Of a DNA stretch of 64,000 nt, positions 50,728-59,570 are shown one piece after another. Numbering within the stretch: the first letter of the stretch is position 1; each line of letters starts with the position of its first letter. Source of the stretch: Flavobacterium sp. UBA7665. Its GTDB lineage: Bacteria > Bacteroidota > Bacteroidia > Flavobacteriales > Flavobacteriaceae. Below the pieces are notes generated by a model. It made no database searches. It was not told the origin of the DNA and saw only the letters and a program-made list of their open reading frames with translations. The position numbers and the translations under genes were made by a program. The stretch lies in the NCBI GenBank assembly GCA_002483285.1, contig DLHP01000030.1, forward strand, positions 124,001 to 188,000, read 5' to 3'.

Positions 50728-50735
50728 TATATTTG
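50728..50735 (+). promoter_or_regulatory. Probable -7 element of the divergent glycosyltransferase
   Basis: TATATTTG matches the Bacteroidota -7 consensus and ends 16 bases before the ATG at 50752. The -33 element would fall in the 5' end of the neighbouring minus-strand gene; I see no good TTG there. Confidence 0.45.
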
Positions 50736-50751
50736 CCAAAGATAACAATAT

Positions 50752-51885
50752 ATGGACATTCTTCTCATTGGTGAATTCAGCCGCTTGCACAATTCTTTGA
50801 AGGAAGGCTTGGAAGCATTGGGCCATCGGGTTGTCATCTTGGGATTTAACGATGGCTTTAAGAATTATCCGGTAGATTATCCAATCGTGAGAAAATGGAA
50901 TTCGGCTTTTTTGAGGAAATTCAAATACGGGTTTCATCGAATGACGGGTTTCAACATCAACTCCTACTTCACTTACCGGCAATTTCAAAAATACCAAAAC
51001 GAGCTGACGGGTTTCGATGTGGTACAGCTCATCAACGAAAATCCGTTTTATTGTGGTTACGATTACGAGAAAAAAATCCTCGAGTTCCTGTTTAAAAATA
51101 ACAAAAAGGCATTCCTGTTGTGTTGTAGCACCGATTACCTGACAGTAAAATACGAATTTGAGCATCCGGAGAAGAAATCCATCATACAGCCTTACCTCGT
51201 GGGAAAAATCAGCAAAAAGGATTTTTTCAATGTGCTCAAGTTTCGAAAAAAGGAATATAAAAAACTGCACGATTTCATTTATCAGAATATTGTTGGCATT
51301 ATTGCTTCGGACATCGATTACGACATCCCAATGCAAGGCGATGCGAAATACCTGGGAATAATTCCCAACCCGATCAACATCAGTAAAATTGCATCTGTAG
51401 CTTTACCTCCACTAGATAAGATTGTGATTTTCCACGGCATCAATACCGAGAATTATTACAAGAAGGGCAACGATTATTTTGAAAAAGCACTAGAGATCAT
51501 CCAAAAAAAATACGGCGACAAAGTTGAAATTATTACGACCCGAAGCGTGCCGTATGCCGAATATATTGAATCGTACAACCGCGCACACATTCTTCTGGAT
51601 ATGGCCTATTCGTTTGACCAGGGTTTCAATGCGCTCGAAGCGATGGCCAAAGGAAAAGTGGTTTTCACGGGTGCAGAAAAGGAATTTGAAGCGTTTTACA
51701 ACCTAACGCAAAAAGTCAACATCAACGCCAAACCCGATGTGGATTATTTGGTCGCCGAGTTGTCTTATTTGATTGAAAATCCAACCGAAATTACTGCTAT
51801 CGGTGCGCGTGCGAGGGCTTTCGTAGAAAAAGAACACGACTATATTGAAAGCGCAAAAAAATACCTCAACACCTGGAATCTTTAG
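50752..51885 (+). CDS. GT-B-type glycosyltransferase, distant
   Basis: 377 residues. MDILLIGEFSRLHNSLKEGLEALGH is a GT-B N-terminal pattern. The C-terminal half has IVIFHGINTENYYKKGNDYFEKAL and LLDMAYSFDQGFNALEAMAKGKVVFTGAEKEFEAFY, which match the donor-side region of family 1/4 glycosyltransferases (FNALEAMAKGKVV in place of the E-x7-E loop). The assignment is less firm than for its neighbours. It ends within a hairpin that probably serves as its own terminator. Confidence 0.75.
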   Translation: MDILLIGEFSRLHNSLKEGLEALGHRVVILGFNDGFKNYPVDYPIVRKWNSAFLRKFKYGFHRMTGFNINSYFTYRQFQKYQNELTGFDVVQLINENPFYCGYDYEKKILEFLFKNNKKAFLLCCSTDYLTVKYEFEHPEKKSIIQPYLVGKISKKDFFNVLKFRKKEYKKLHDFIYQNIVGIIASDIDYDIPMQGDAKYLGIIPNPINISKIASVALPPLDKIVIFHGINTENYYKKGNDYFEKALEIIQKKYGDKVEIITTRSVPYAEYIESYNRAHILLDMAYSFDQGFNALEAMAKGKVVFTGAEKEFEAFYNLTQKVNINAKPDVDYLVAELSYLIENPTEITAIGARARAFVEKEHDYIESAKKYLNTWNL

Positions 51886-51910
51886 ATCGCAAGGTTGAGG
51901 TATTTTCGTC
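51862..51910 (+). terminator. Possible terminator overlapping the gene end
   Basis: TACCTCAAC (51862-51870, inside the last codons) pairs with GTTGAGGTA (51894-51902), and TTTTC follows. The 9-bp stem is perfect but the loop is long (23 bases) and the T-run short. Confidence 0.5.
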
Positions 51911-51931
51911 CCCAATTAAAATAACTGTGTT

Positions 51932-52327
51932 TTACAAGTCCAAAGACGCAATAGAAGTATTGGTTTTTGGTTTTGGCCTGCTCGAATAATCGGCGGGATA
52001 TTTGGCTTTGTGTTGTTCGAAGTAGTTGTACGGTTCGTCTTCTGTAAATCCTTTAAGCATCACGTAAGCGCCGTTTTTGATAGAGTATCCGCGCGTCGTT
52101 GGATCTAAGGTTTCTGATTTGATCCAGGCACCGTCTTTTTTATAAAGATACATGGCAATTTTTGTATCAAAATAGGCCTGCAAGTTGGGATAGTAGTAAT
52201 ATCTCACTTCTACATAAGTAGAAACTGGTTTTTGGCGGATGTAAATGGTATCGAGTTGTACTTGTGCTTCGGATAAATTAAAGGAAAGTAACATCATTCC
52301 TATAATTAAGTAAGTAATCTTTTTCAT
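51932..52327 (-). CDS. Small exported protein, unidentified
   Basis: 131 residues: signal peptide MKKITYLIIGMMLLSFNLSEAQ, then a compact domain rich in Tyr (VEVRYYYYPNLQAYFDTKIAMYLYKKDGAW) and TRGYSIKNGAYVMLKGFTEDEPYNYFEQH, and a Lys/Pro/Thr-rich tail (SRPKPKTNTSIASLDL). It is probably periplasmic or surface associated. No family recognised. The adjacent minus-strand gene upstream (54273-52441) encodes an outer-membrane barrel, but the 113-base gap leaves a link open. Confidence 0.75.
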   Translation of the reverse strand: MKKITYLIIGMMLLSFNLSEAQVQLDTIYIRQKPVSTYVEVRYYYYPNLQAYFDTKIAMYLYKKDGAWIKSETLDPTTRGYSIKNGAYVMLKGFTEDEPYNYFEQHKAKYPADYSSRPKPKTNTSIASLDL

Positions 52328-52440
52328 GGCTTTCTACTATTTGAGTTGAACTTTATTGTATGATGTAAAGGTACATCTACAGCTAAAGGTTTCTCTTACA
52401 ACAATCACAGAAATCATTGCAATATCTCGTCGCGAAAGCT

Positions 52441-54273
52441 TTATTGGTAAGGCACGAGCGTGGGTTTGCCTACTTCAAAGTTGGGCAGCCCAATGTCATA
52501 CGTCCGGAATGAATTGGTCTTGATGATTGAATCGCCGTTGTTGGGAATGGTAGGATAAAAAGAAAATGACATCTGGAACGAGCTAAACACCAAATAGTCA
52601 TTGCTCACGATAAAGCCAATGCCAAACTGCGAGTAGAGCCGGCTGTCCTTAAACGCCCGGTTGGCCGAACCCAGCATACCCATCGTATAACTCAAAAAAG
52701 GATTGAGGCGGAATCCGTAAATATTCCAGGGCGAATACCCTTGGGTCTGGAATGTCACGAGCAATTTCTTGGTGCCAAATAATGCGGTATTGTTGAATCC
52801 CTGGATGCCATTTCCGGTTTCGCCATCCAAGGTCATTTGATCGGCCAGTGTGGGTAAGCGGTCATTGCCAATAATGAGCTGCGGCTTTACAAATTGCCTG
52901 AACTGCCAACGTCCGCCTCCAAAAAGGTGCGAAAAGTACACCATGCTGAAGTTAAACACGCTCTGCTCCTGTACCTTTTTGTAAAAGAAAGTACCATACT
53001 CTACATTGGCACTCAGGTAACCAAAATCATAGTATCGCCCGTAAGAAAAACGACTTCCGTAATACGGACGCCACCTGAAATTCTTTCTTTGGTAACCCGC
53101 CGTCAAACCCGCGTATAGCCCTGAGCCGATGTCTTCGGTTACGTTGACCCTAAGTACATTTTTGTCCTGCGTATATTTCCTGGACGAAATACCGATGCCT
53201 GCCAGGTAAATTTCCTCATCCGAGAATACCCGCAAAGTGTCATATTTGATATCGGGCTGCTCGATGTAATCCTTGTCGAGGTAGCGCGCGCTCATGACCA
53301 ACGTGGTCGAACGGTTTTCCTCGGTGTTGCCCTTGAGGAAAGGAAATGAGACGCCACCCCAATAATCTTGCGAATTGTACTTATAGTGTTGCACATTCTC
53401 TACCGCATTAGAATCGACACGGATTTCATTGCGAAACTGCTGGTCAAGATAAATACCGCCTGCCCACCGCGCATAAGTAGAATAAAAAGGTCGGTCGATA
53501 CTAATAAATTTGCTGTAATTGCGGTCTACATCTATGTCGTAACTGAGCACGCCGCGCACATAAGTGTTCATGATATTGGGGATGGTGTAGCTTGAACTGA
53601 ACGCATCGTGTGCTCCTTTGAGGTTCTTGCGATAGGCGTTCGAAAATTCATGCCCTGTTCCCAAAAAGTTGCGTTCGCGCAGTTTAAAGGTCGAGGTGCT
53701 GCTGGAGATAGAAAAATCGGGAATCAAACTCCACGAATCGAGCACCCGGATGTAAACATCTACCGAATCCTTTGAAACGTTCTTGAGGTTAATGGCCACG
53801 CCGCGAATGTAGCGCTGACTGCGGATTAGACGCTCCGACTCGAGTAAACGCAAGGTGTCCAACTCGGTATTTCTCCTGATAAGCAACAGGTTCTTAATGG
53901 CGAGGTTGTGCGTCTTATTGTGGATGGCATTACCTACTTTATAGGGAAATCTTTCTGTCCTTACGAGCGTATCTTTTTCGGAATATCCAAATGGATCAAG
54001 CGTGGTGATGTTGATTTTTCGAATGATTTTACATTCAAACGGCGAATAGCTTTGTTTTTTAGCCACTGTAATTTTCTTGGTGACCTTTTTCTTGGTCATC
54101 GGTTCAAAAATAAGCTTGTGTAGAAAGGTCGTGAATTTTCTCTTTTTAGAATACTGCTCGATGTTCTTGTACATCTGCGCCTGATTTTCACCTTTAGGTT
54201 TGTCCTGCGCAACGACCACTTCACAGCAGCAAAGCAACAACAAGCAGGTCAAAAATTTGGGTTTAAAAATCAT
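52441..54273 (-). CDS. BamA/Omp85-like outer-membrane barrel protein
   Basis: 610 residues with signal peptide FLTCLLLLCCCEVVVAQ. Residues about 80-185 look like one or two POTRA domains (CKIIRKINITTLDPFG, NLLLIRRNTELDTLRLLESERLIRSQRYIRGVAINL). The remaining ~420 residues are aromatic-rich barrel strands (TGHEFSNAYRKNLK, YARWAGGIYLDQQF, FGYLSANVEYGTFFY). It ends GLPNFEVGKPTLVPYQ, without the usual terminal Phe. By architecture it could insert or translocate outer-membrane material, like TamA; it is shorter than BamA and has fewer POTRA repeats. Not part of an obvious operon. Confidence 0.72.
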   Translation of the reverse strand: MIFKPKFLTCLLLLCCCEVVVAQDKPKGENQAQMYKNIEQYSKKRKFTTFLHKLIFEPMTKKKVTKKITVAKKQSYSPFECKIIRKINITTLDPFGYSEKDTLVRTERFPYKVGNAIHNKTHNLAIKNLLLIRRNTELDTLRLLESERLIRSQRYIRGVAINLKNVSKDSVDVYIRVLDSWSLIPDFSISSSTSTFKLRERNFLGTGHEFSNAYRKNLKGAHDAFSSSYTIPNIMNTYVRGVLSYDIDVDRNYSKFISIDRPFYSTYARWAGGIYLDQQFRNEIRVDSNAVENVQHYKYNSQDYWGGVSFPFLKGNTEENRSTTLVMSARYLDKDYIEQPDIKYDTLRVFSDEEIYLAGIGISSRKYTQDKNVLRVNVTEDIGSGLYAGLTAGYQRKNFRWRPYYGSRFSYGRYYDFGYLSANVEYGTFFYKKVQEQSVFNFSMVYFSHLFGGGRWQFRQFVKPQLIIGNDRLPTLADQMTLDGETGNGIQGFNNTALFGTKKLLVTFQTQGYSPWNIYGFRLNPFLSYTMGMLGSANRAFKDSRLYSQFGIGFIVSNDYLVFSSFQMSFSFYPTIPNNGDSIIKTNSFRTYDIGLPNFEVGKPTLVPYQ

Positions 54274-54549
54274 TCGAAAAAGCCGGCAGATTGCCTATTT
54301 ATTTAGTGTTGTTGGTCGGATATAATCTTAAAAATGTCATAAATAGACTTACAAATTGCGATTATTACCAGTATTTTTGTGGTGTCGTTTATCGAAAATA
54401 CCGTTTTTTCGCGCAATACAAAAGTAAATTAAACGTTATTTGTGGTGTTATTGTATTCGGAAATTTAGTTACAGCATTCCCAATTTTTAAACGACCCTAT
54501 ACTAAGACAAGCGAACCCCAAATTTGCCCTAACAAAAAATTGAAAATAC

Positions 54550-55119
54550 ATGGATACTGCTAAAAAGAATCTCGAGAACATTGAAGTTCATTTCGAGAAC
54601 GTAAGGCCTACCAGACATCGATTTGACGGAGAATCCGGATTGCGTGACCTGCTCACGAGCGAACTCAAATCATTGTATTGTGTAGAGAAAACGCTGCTTC
54701 GCGCTTTTCCAAAACTCATTAAAAATTCGTGCTCTTTTGATTTGATTGAGGCGCTCACCATCCACCAGGAAGAGACCAAACTGCAAGTGATCAGACTTGA
54801 AGACGTTTTTGCCATCCTTTCGGAAGAACCGCAAATAGACAAATCGGTGATCATTGAAACTTTATTGGACAGTATTGACCTCAATATCGAAGACACCAAA
54901 TTCGGAACCGTTCGCGATGCAGGCATTATTCTGGGCATGAGCCAAATCGAGCAATTTGAAACCGCCACTTACGGAACGCTTGCTACCTATGCCGAGAACC
55001 TCAAGGAGATGCAAATCGCACAGTTGCTTTCTGATTCAATCAACGAGGAAAAGGTAGCGCAGTTGCGTCTGGCCAAAATCGCCAACACCATCCGATTCTA
55101 CAACACCGACTTGATTTAA
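54550..55119 (+). CDS. DUF892 (YciE/YciF-type) ferritin-like protein
   Basis: 189 residues. GLRDLLTSELKSLYCVEKTLLRAFPKL is the opening helix of the DUF892 family. IHQEETKLQVIRLEDVFAIL, AGIILGMSQIEQFETATYGTLATYAENL and the C-terminal NEEKVAQLRLAKIA give the four-helix bundle with Glu and His at metal-type positions (E51, H77-like, E103-like by pattern). The family is stress-linked (osmotic, general stress) and ferritin-like. The upstream spacer has CAAATTTG, a weak -7. The 3' end overlaps the convergent DUF1801 gene by 4 bases. Confidence 0.85.
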   Translation: MDTAKKNLENIEVHFENVRPTRHRFDGESGLRDLLTSELKSLYCVEKTLLRAFPKLIKNSCSFDLIEALTIHQEETKLQVIRLEDVFAILSEEPQIDKSVIIETLLDSIDLNIEDTKFGTVRDAGIILGMSQIEQFETATYGTLATYAENLKEMQIAQLLSDSINEEKVAQLRLAKIANTIRFYNTDLI

Positions 55120-55583
55120 CTGGATTTGTTTGGGCGAAATTGCGATTCGTAACCGCTAATCCATTCGTTGACCGTCATCTTTGACGCAAGTTGTCCAATC
55201 AAGTCGTACGGAATGTCTTCTGGTTTTTTAAACCTAATGCAACTTTTGCCCATATCCAACTTGTACTTGGCGTGTTTGGGATATTCGGCCACAAACCAAT
55301 CGTGTAGCGCCGGCGACGCGTAGATGCCCATATGGTACAACGCGATAAAATTTTTCTGCGAAGCCAGGCTCATAAAAGGCAACGGCAGTTTCGGGTCGCA
55401 ATGGTAACCCGGCGGATACAAACGGTGCGGCACACCATAACCGATCATGCCATAACTCATACTTTCCTCAAAACCTTCGGGAAGGTTCTCTAAGATGGTT
55501 TTCCGGAGTCTCTCGATAGTCTGTTTCCTTTCTTCGGGCAATTGATCTACGTATTGTTGCGGGGTTTTAATATTGGGTTCCAT
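55116..55583 (-). CDS. DUF1801 domain protein
   Basis: 155 residues. It has the DUF1801 pattern: PQQYVDQLPEERKQTIERLRKTI (helical lead), ESMSYGMIGYGVP (the conserved M-x-Y-G loop), FIALYHMGIY, and KLDMGKSCIRFKKPEDIPYDLIGQL. The family has a YdhG/AraC-effector-like small alpha/beta fold with unknown biochemistry. It is probably cytoplasmic (no signal). It is monocistronic on the minus strand and overlaps the DUF892 gene tail to tail. Confidence 0.85.
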   Translation of the reverse strand: MEPNIKTPQQYVDQLPEERKQTIERLRKTILENLPEGFEESMSYGMIGYGVPHRLYPPGYHCDPKLPLPFMSLASQKNFIALYHMGIYASPALHDWFVAEYPKHAKYKLDMGKSCIRFKKPEDIPYDLIGQLASKMTVNEWISGYESQFRPNKSS

Positions 55584-55710
55584 AAAATACAGCGTTACTT
55601 TTTTGAGATCCTAAAAATGGCCGTTAAAGATAGGTTAATTGGCATAAATATCCGCGTTGCCCGATTCTGAAATCGTAATTTTAAGAATATTAATCACTAA
55701 AAAACACCGA

Positions 55711-55980
55711 ATGAAAAAGTTTTTGATCGCCCTGGTTCTTACCATAGGCAGCGTATATTACGGCAATGCACAAGTAGATAAGACCGAAAATCCAACCGAA
55801 GAGGCACAGGAAAAGTTACAACAAGAGCCACCAACGCCAACCGAAGCTAGGCTTGAGAACAGCGCCGCGCAATCGGCTACTCAAGACCAGCGCAATAAGG
55901 AACAGGCCGAAAAAGACCGGAAAAAATTGGAGGCCGAAAAAACCAAAAAGAAAAAAACCAAAAGCCAGCCTAAGAAATAA
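55711..55980 (+). CDS. Small exported Lys/Glu-rich protein, unidentified
   Basis: 89 residues from the ATG at 55711 (the frame extends 18 codons upstream without a signal-like sequence). Signal peptide MKKFLIALVLTIGSVYYGNAQ, then an extremely charged segment: EEAQEKLQQEPPTPTEARLE, NKEQAEKDRKKLEAEKTKKKKTK, ending SQPKK. It has no predicted fold and is likely disordered and positively charged at its end, perhaps binding anionic polymers. A strong cruciform-type terminator follows. Confidence 0.7.
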   Translation: MKKFLIALVLTIGSVYYGNAQVDKTENPTEEAQEKLQQEPPTPTEARLENSAAQSATQDQRNKEQAEKDRKKLEAEKTKKKKTKSQPKK

Positions 55981-55994
55981 ATTTTAGATTTTAG

Positions 55995-56056
55995 AATCCC
56001 AAATTCCAACTGCACCAATCGTTTTAGATTGTGTTTTGGAATTTGGATTTTTTTTG
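55995..56056 (+). terminator. Strong terminator with nested hairpin
   Basis: AATCCCAAATTCCAA (55995-56009) pairs with TTGGAATTTGGATT (56036-56049) apart from one C, and eight T follow. The loop holds a second hairpin, CAATC-gtttta-GATTG. It ends the transcript of the 89-residue protein. Confidence 0.85.
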
Positions 56057-56115
56057 CCCTAAATTTAACCGAACCGAAAAAGCCCTTTGTATATTTGTTA
56101 AAACGAAAAACTCCC

Positions 56116-56880
56116 ATGAAAAAATATGCAATCGCACTGGCTGCCTGCCTTGTATTTGTCGTTTCGCAGGCCCAGCTCAAACCAGTCGCTTATACTGATG
56201 CCGCCCAAAAACTCAACGGTGTTGCGGCCATTCCATCCAAATCACTCAAAAACAAACCGGGTATCCTGATCCTACCGGCCTGGAAAGGCATCGACAACCA
56301 TGCCCGCGAATCGGCAACAGCACTAGCAGCTTTGGGATATTACGCCTTTGTAGCCGACATTTACGGTGAAGGCAATTATCCTGCAAACACCGACGAAGCC
56401 GGCAAGCGTTCAGGCTATTACAAAAAACATTACGACCAATACCAGCACCGCATCCAACTGGCGCTCGACCAATTGATTAAAAGCGGGGCAAATCCCGATA
56501 AAATCGTGGTGATTGGCTACTGCTTTGGCGGAACCGGTGCACTCGAGGCCGTACGCGGACAACTCGCCGTAAAAGGTGCCGTATCATTCCACGGCGGACT
56601 CGGACGCGATACCGCAAGACCCATTACGCCGTTTACAGCAAAAGTCCTGGTTTGCCATGGCGCCGACGACCCATTCGTACCCGAGCAGGACATTGTGGAA
56701 TTGCGCAAGGAATTCAAGGCCGCCTATGCCGACTGGCAGATGGTTTATTACGCCGACGCGGTACACTCTTTTACCGACCCTGATGCGGGCAACAACCTCA
56801 AATCGGGTGCTGCCTACAACGACAATGCAGCCAAAAGGTCGTGGCAACATTTGCTGGTTTTCCTCAAGGAAGTTTTGTAA
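56116..56880 (+). CDS. Dienelactone hydrolase family protein, exported
   Basis: 254 residues from the ATG at 56116, with signal peptide MKKYAIALAACLVFVVSQAQ; the longer frame upstream lacks a signal. The alpha/beta-hydrolase core has VIGYCFGGTGALEAVRG (Cys nucleophile in G-x-C-x-G-G), VLVCHGADDPFVP (catalytic Asp region) and YADAVHSFTDPDAG (catalytic His). FVADIYGEGNYP is typical of the family. It hydrolyses lactone- or ester-like substrates; the periplasmic location separates it from the catabolic enzyme of chloroaromatics. It leads an operon with DUF3667 (32-base gap) and an M28 peptidase. Confidence 0.9.
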   Translation: MKKYAIALAACLVFVVSQAQLKPVAYTDAAQKLNGVAAIPSKSLKNKPGILILPAWKGIDNHARESATALAALGYYAFVADIYGEGNYPANTDEAGKRSGYYKKHYDQYQHRIQLALDQLIKSGANPDKIVVIGYCFGGTGALEAVRGQLAVKGAVSFHGGLGRDTARPITPFTAKVLVCHGADDPFVPEQDIVELRKEFKAAYADWQMVYYADAVHSFTDPDAGNNLKSGAAYNDNAAKRSWQHLLVFLKEVL

Positions 56881-56912
56881 AATAAGTATATTTATCGCGG
56901 TAAAAATACTTT

Positions 56913-58001
56913 ATGAGCAAAAGCGCCTTACGAAAAGACAAGACCTGCCTCAACTGCCGACATGTGGTTGAATTGCGGTATTGCCCAAATTGCGGACAGG
57001 AAAATACCGACAGCCGTAAAACCTTCCACCACCTGTTCATTCACTTTTTTGAGGATTTGACACATTATGAGAATGCGTTCTGGCGTACCATCAGGAACCT
57101 GCTGTTCAAGCCTGCTGCGCTCACCAAAGAGTATCTTTCGGGAAAACGGCTGTCATACCTCGCACCGGTCAGGCTTTACATATTTATCAGTTTCCTGACG
57201 TTTTTTCTGTTTACGGTGATTCCGGATTCTGAAGATCACCTGATTAAAAGCAACCAAACCACTTCGGTGAAAACGGTTGATAAAAATGGGAAGGAGAAAG
57301 ACAGTATCATTTCGGTCAAAGAACTTAAGGTAAGCGAAATGGCTGCGGTTCTGGACACGCTGAACATGATCCAGGATTCGATTAAGGCAGACACCCACAC
57401 CAATTTCAATTTAAAAGACACCGAGGGTAAAGATTTTATCCAGTTAGGGTACGATTCTGTACGAGAACTCGATTCTGTACAAAAATTTGCGCCGCCATCC
57501 GAAAGGCTTAGTGACATTGAATATTGGTTCAGCAAAAAGTTCATTATTGTCAAGACCAACAATACCAGAGAAGAGATTATAGAAAAGTTCAAGGAATCTT
57601 TCCTGCACAACCTGCCCAAAGTACTGTTCATTTATATGCCACTGTTTGCATTTTTCCTTTGGCTTTTCCACAGCAAGAAACGCTGGTATTATTTTGACCA
57701 TGGCATCTTCACGTTGCACTATTTTTCCTTTCTGTTGCTGATCATTTTGCTGTTGTTCCTGGTGGATCTCTTGCTCGATTGGGACGCAAACTACTGGATT
57801 TTAGACAAGCTCAACCTGCTGATCCACTTCGTTGGTTTTGGCTGGATGTTCTACTATTTTTTCCCGGCGCACCATCGTTTTTATGGAGAATCACGCGCGG
57901 TTTCATTCGTCAAGAGCGTTGCGCTGTTCTGGATCAACTTTATTTTGCTCATGGTCATCATGTCCCTGTTTGTCATTTACACCTTCATCAATATCCATTA
58001 A
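56913..58001 (+). CDS. DUF3667 membrane protein with zinc-ribbon N-terminus
   Basis: 362 residues. KTCLNCRHVVELRYCPNCGQENTD has two CxxC pairs, a zinc-ribbon. KTFHHLFIHFFEDLTHYENAFWRTIRNLLFKP and YLSGKRLSYLAPVRLYIF are the DUF3667 hallmark. Membrane helices follow at about 85-105, 235-255, 265-290, 305-330 and 335-360, with a soluble ~130-residue loop after the first. The family is common in Bacteroidota with no known function. It sits between a hydrolase and a peptidase in one operon; the peptidase starts 3 bases after its stop. Confidence 0.9.
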   Translation: MSKSALRKDKTCLNCRHVVELRYCPNCGQENTDSRKTFHHLFIHFFEDLTHYENAFWRTIRNLLFKPAALTKEYLSGKRLSYLAPVRLYIFISFLTFFLFTVIPDSEDHLIKSNQTTSVKTVDKNGKEKDSIISVKELKVSEMAAVLDTLNMIQDSIKADTHTNFNLKDTEGKDFIQLGYDSVRELDSVQKFAPPSERLSDIEYWFSKKFIIVKTNNTREEIIEKFKESFLHNLPKVLFIYMPLFAFFLWLFHSKKRWYYFDHGIFTLHYFSFLLLIILLLFLVDLLLDWDANYWILDKLNLLIHFVGFGWMFYYFFPAHHRFYGESRAVSFVKSVALFWINFILLMVIMSLFVIYTFINIH

Positions 58002-58004
58002 TTT

Positions 58005-59009
58005 ATGAAAAAAATATTTTTAATCGGTTTACTGTTCTTGGCCCTAAGTTGCGCAACCCAGAAAGATAGCGCGGCTGGCTTGGCCAAATACAGCAATGAG
58101 ATTTCGATCGAAGCTCTAAAAACCAACCTTACCGTAATTGCTTCGGATGAAATGGAAGGACGCGAAACCGGATCCGAAGGGCAAAAAAAAGCCGGTCGTT
58201 ACCTCATTGAACAATACCGCCAACACGGAATCCCGTTCCCAGAAGGGGCTACAGACTATTACCAAAAGGTTCCGGCAGCCTTCCTCAATGCCAAATACAA
58301 AGAGAACCTTCCCGATTCCGAAAACATTTGGGCGTTCATTGAAGGAACCGAAAAACCAAACGAAATTGTCGTGGTTTCGGCGCATTATGACCATGTGGGT
58401 GTCAAGAACGGAGAAGTGTATAACGGTGCCGATGATGACGGTTCGGGCACTGTGGCCATACTCGAAATCGCAAAAGCGTTCCAAAAAGCAAAAGCAGCGG
58501 GCCACGGACCCAAACGTTCGGTGCTCATTTTGCATGTGACCGGCGAAGAACACGGTTTGCACGGCTCGCGCTATTACTCAGAAAACCCATTGTTTCCGCT
58601 GGCCAATACAGTTGGCGACGTGAACATTGACATGATTGGACGCCACGATGAGTTTCACAATGACTCCAATTACATCTACCTGATCGGATCGGATTACCTG
58701 TCGAGCGATTTGCAGCAAATTTGCGTGGATGCCAATAAAGACCTCCAACTCACGCTCGATTATAAATACAACGAACGGTCAGACCCAAATCGATTTTATT
58801 ATCGGTCAGACCACTATAATTTCGCCAAGAACGGCATCCCATCGGTGTTTCTCTTTAGCGGAACCCACGCTGATTACCACCAACCCGGCGACGATGTAGA
58901 AAAAATCGAATTCGATGCGCTCACCAAACGAACCCGCTACGCCTTCGCAATTGCCTGGGAGCTCGCCAACCGCGACAAACGCCCCGTGGTAGACAAGGAT
59001 GGGAAATAA
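58005..59009 (+). CDS. M28-family zinc peptidase, lipoprotein
   Basis: 334 residues. Type II signal peptide MKKIFLIGLLFLALSC with a Cys at position 16, so it is lipid-anchored by the Lgt pathway. Zinc ligands and catalytic residues follow the M28 order: VVVSAHYDHVGVK (His, Asp-region), NGADDDGSGTVA (bridging Asp), TGEEHGLHGSRYY (catalytic Glu pair), IDMIGRHDEFH, and THADYHQPGDD (last His). The family cleaves N-terminal amino acids from peptides. It is the third gene of the operon begun by the dienelactone hydrolase and ends at a terminator. Confidence 0.93.
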   Translation: MKKIFLIGLLFLALSCATQKDSAAGLAKYSNEISIEALKTNLTVIASDEMEGRETGSEGQKKAGRYLIEQYRQHGIPFPEGATDYYQKVPAAFLNAKYKENLPDSENIWAFIEGTEKPNEIVVVSAHYDHVGVKNGEVYNGADDDGSGTVAILEIAKAFQKAKAAGHGPKRSVLILHVTGEEHGLHGSRYYSENPLFPLANTVGDVNIDMIGRHDEFHNDSNYIYLIGSDYLSSDLQQICVDANKDLQLTLDYKYNERSDPNRFYYRSDHYNFAKNGIPSVFLFSGTHADYHQPGDDVEKIEFDALTKRTRYAFAIAWELANRDKRPVVDKDGK

Positions 59010-59013
59010 ACGA

Positions 59014-59046
59014 TAAAGCTCTGGGAAATCCCGGAGTTTTTTATTT
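59014..59046 (+). terminator. Terminator after the M28 peptidase
   Basis: CTCTGGG-AAAT-CCCGGAG (7-bp stem with one G-T pair) is followed by TTTTTTATTTT. It begins 5 bases after the stop codon. Confidence 0.85.
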
Positions 59047-59073
59047 TGTAACATTTCCCGATTTCGCGTATCC
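59047..59073 (+). promoter_or_regulatory. ECF-type promoter of the sigma factor gene
   Basis: TGTAACATT (59047-59055), a 12-base spacer, then GTATCC (59068-59073), 23 bases before the sigma ATG at 59097. The same two boxes with the same spacing recur at 60160-60186 in front of the hydrolase. This is not the housekeeping TTG/TAnnTTTG promoter; it fits the AAC-type -35 of ECF sigma factors. Confidence 0.7.
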
Positions 59074-59096
59074 AAACGGCAACTCACAACAAACAG

Positions 59097-59570
59097 ATGG
59101 AATTCGACAGCATTTATAACACGTATTGGCAAAAGATCTACCGGGTTTGCTGCGGCTACCTGGGCGATCCCGATTGGGCTAAGGATGTGGCGCAGGACAC
59201 GTTCATTGCGGTTTGGAACAACCTGGGCAATTTTCGCAACGAGGCATCGATAAGCACCTGGATTTACCGCATCGCCGTCAACAACTGCCTACGACAACTC
59301 GAGCGCAGCAAGCGACTGCCCAAAAGCGAGGTTCCCGAGCAACTCTCGGAAAATCAGGAACAGCCGATCGACGGAAAAATCGCTTTCCTGTACGCGTGTA
59401 TCGGCGAGCTTAAGGAAATCGACCGCATCGTGATTTCGCTCGAACTCGAAGATATCAAACAGGCCGAAATCGCGTCGATTGTAGGGATTTCAGAAGCGAA
59501 TGTTAGAGTCAGGATCCATCGCATCAAGGAAAAATTAACCGAAAAATTCAAACGCTATGACGGAGATTAA
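59097..59570 (+). CDS. ECF-type RNA polymerase sigma factor
   Basis: 157 residues. Region 2 is at 10-75 (WQKIYRVCCGYLGDPDWAKDVAQDTFIAVWNNL, then FRNEASISTWIYRIAVNNCLRQLERSKR, the -10 recognition helix). Region 4 is at about 105-155 (LKEIDRIVISLELEDIKQAEIASIVGISEANVRVRIHRIKEKL), which reads the -35. There is no extra C-terminal domain. Like other sigma70-family ECF factors it likely switches on a small regulon when a membrane partner releases it. The next gene overlaps by 14 bases and encodes a candidate partner. The promoter matches one two genes downstream, so autoregulation is likely. Confidence 0.93.
   Translation: MEFDSIYNTYWQKIYRVCCGYLGDPDWAKDVAQDTFIAVWNNLGNFRNEASISTWIYRIAVNNCLRQLERSKRLPKSEVPEQLSENQEQPIDGKIAFLYACIGELKEIDRIVISLELEDIKQAEIASIVGISEANVRVRIHRIKEKLTEKFKRYDGD

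Noticed and set aside
50710..51336. 208-codon minus-strand frame
   Set aside because: Antisense to the glycosyltransferase at 50752, which has GT-B features and a promoter.
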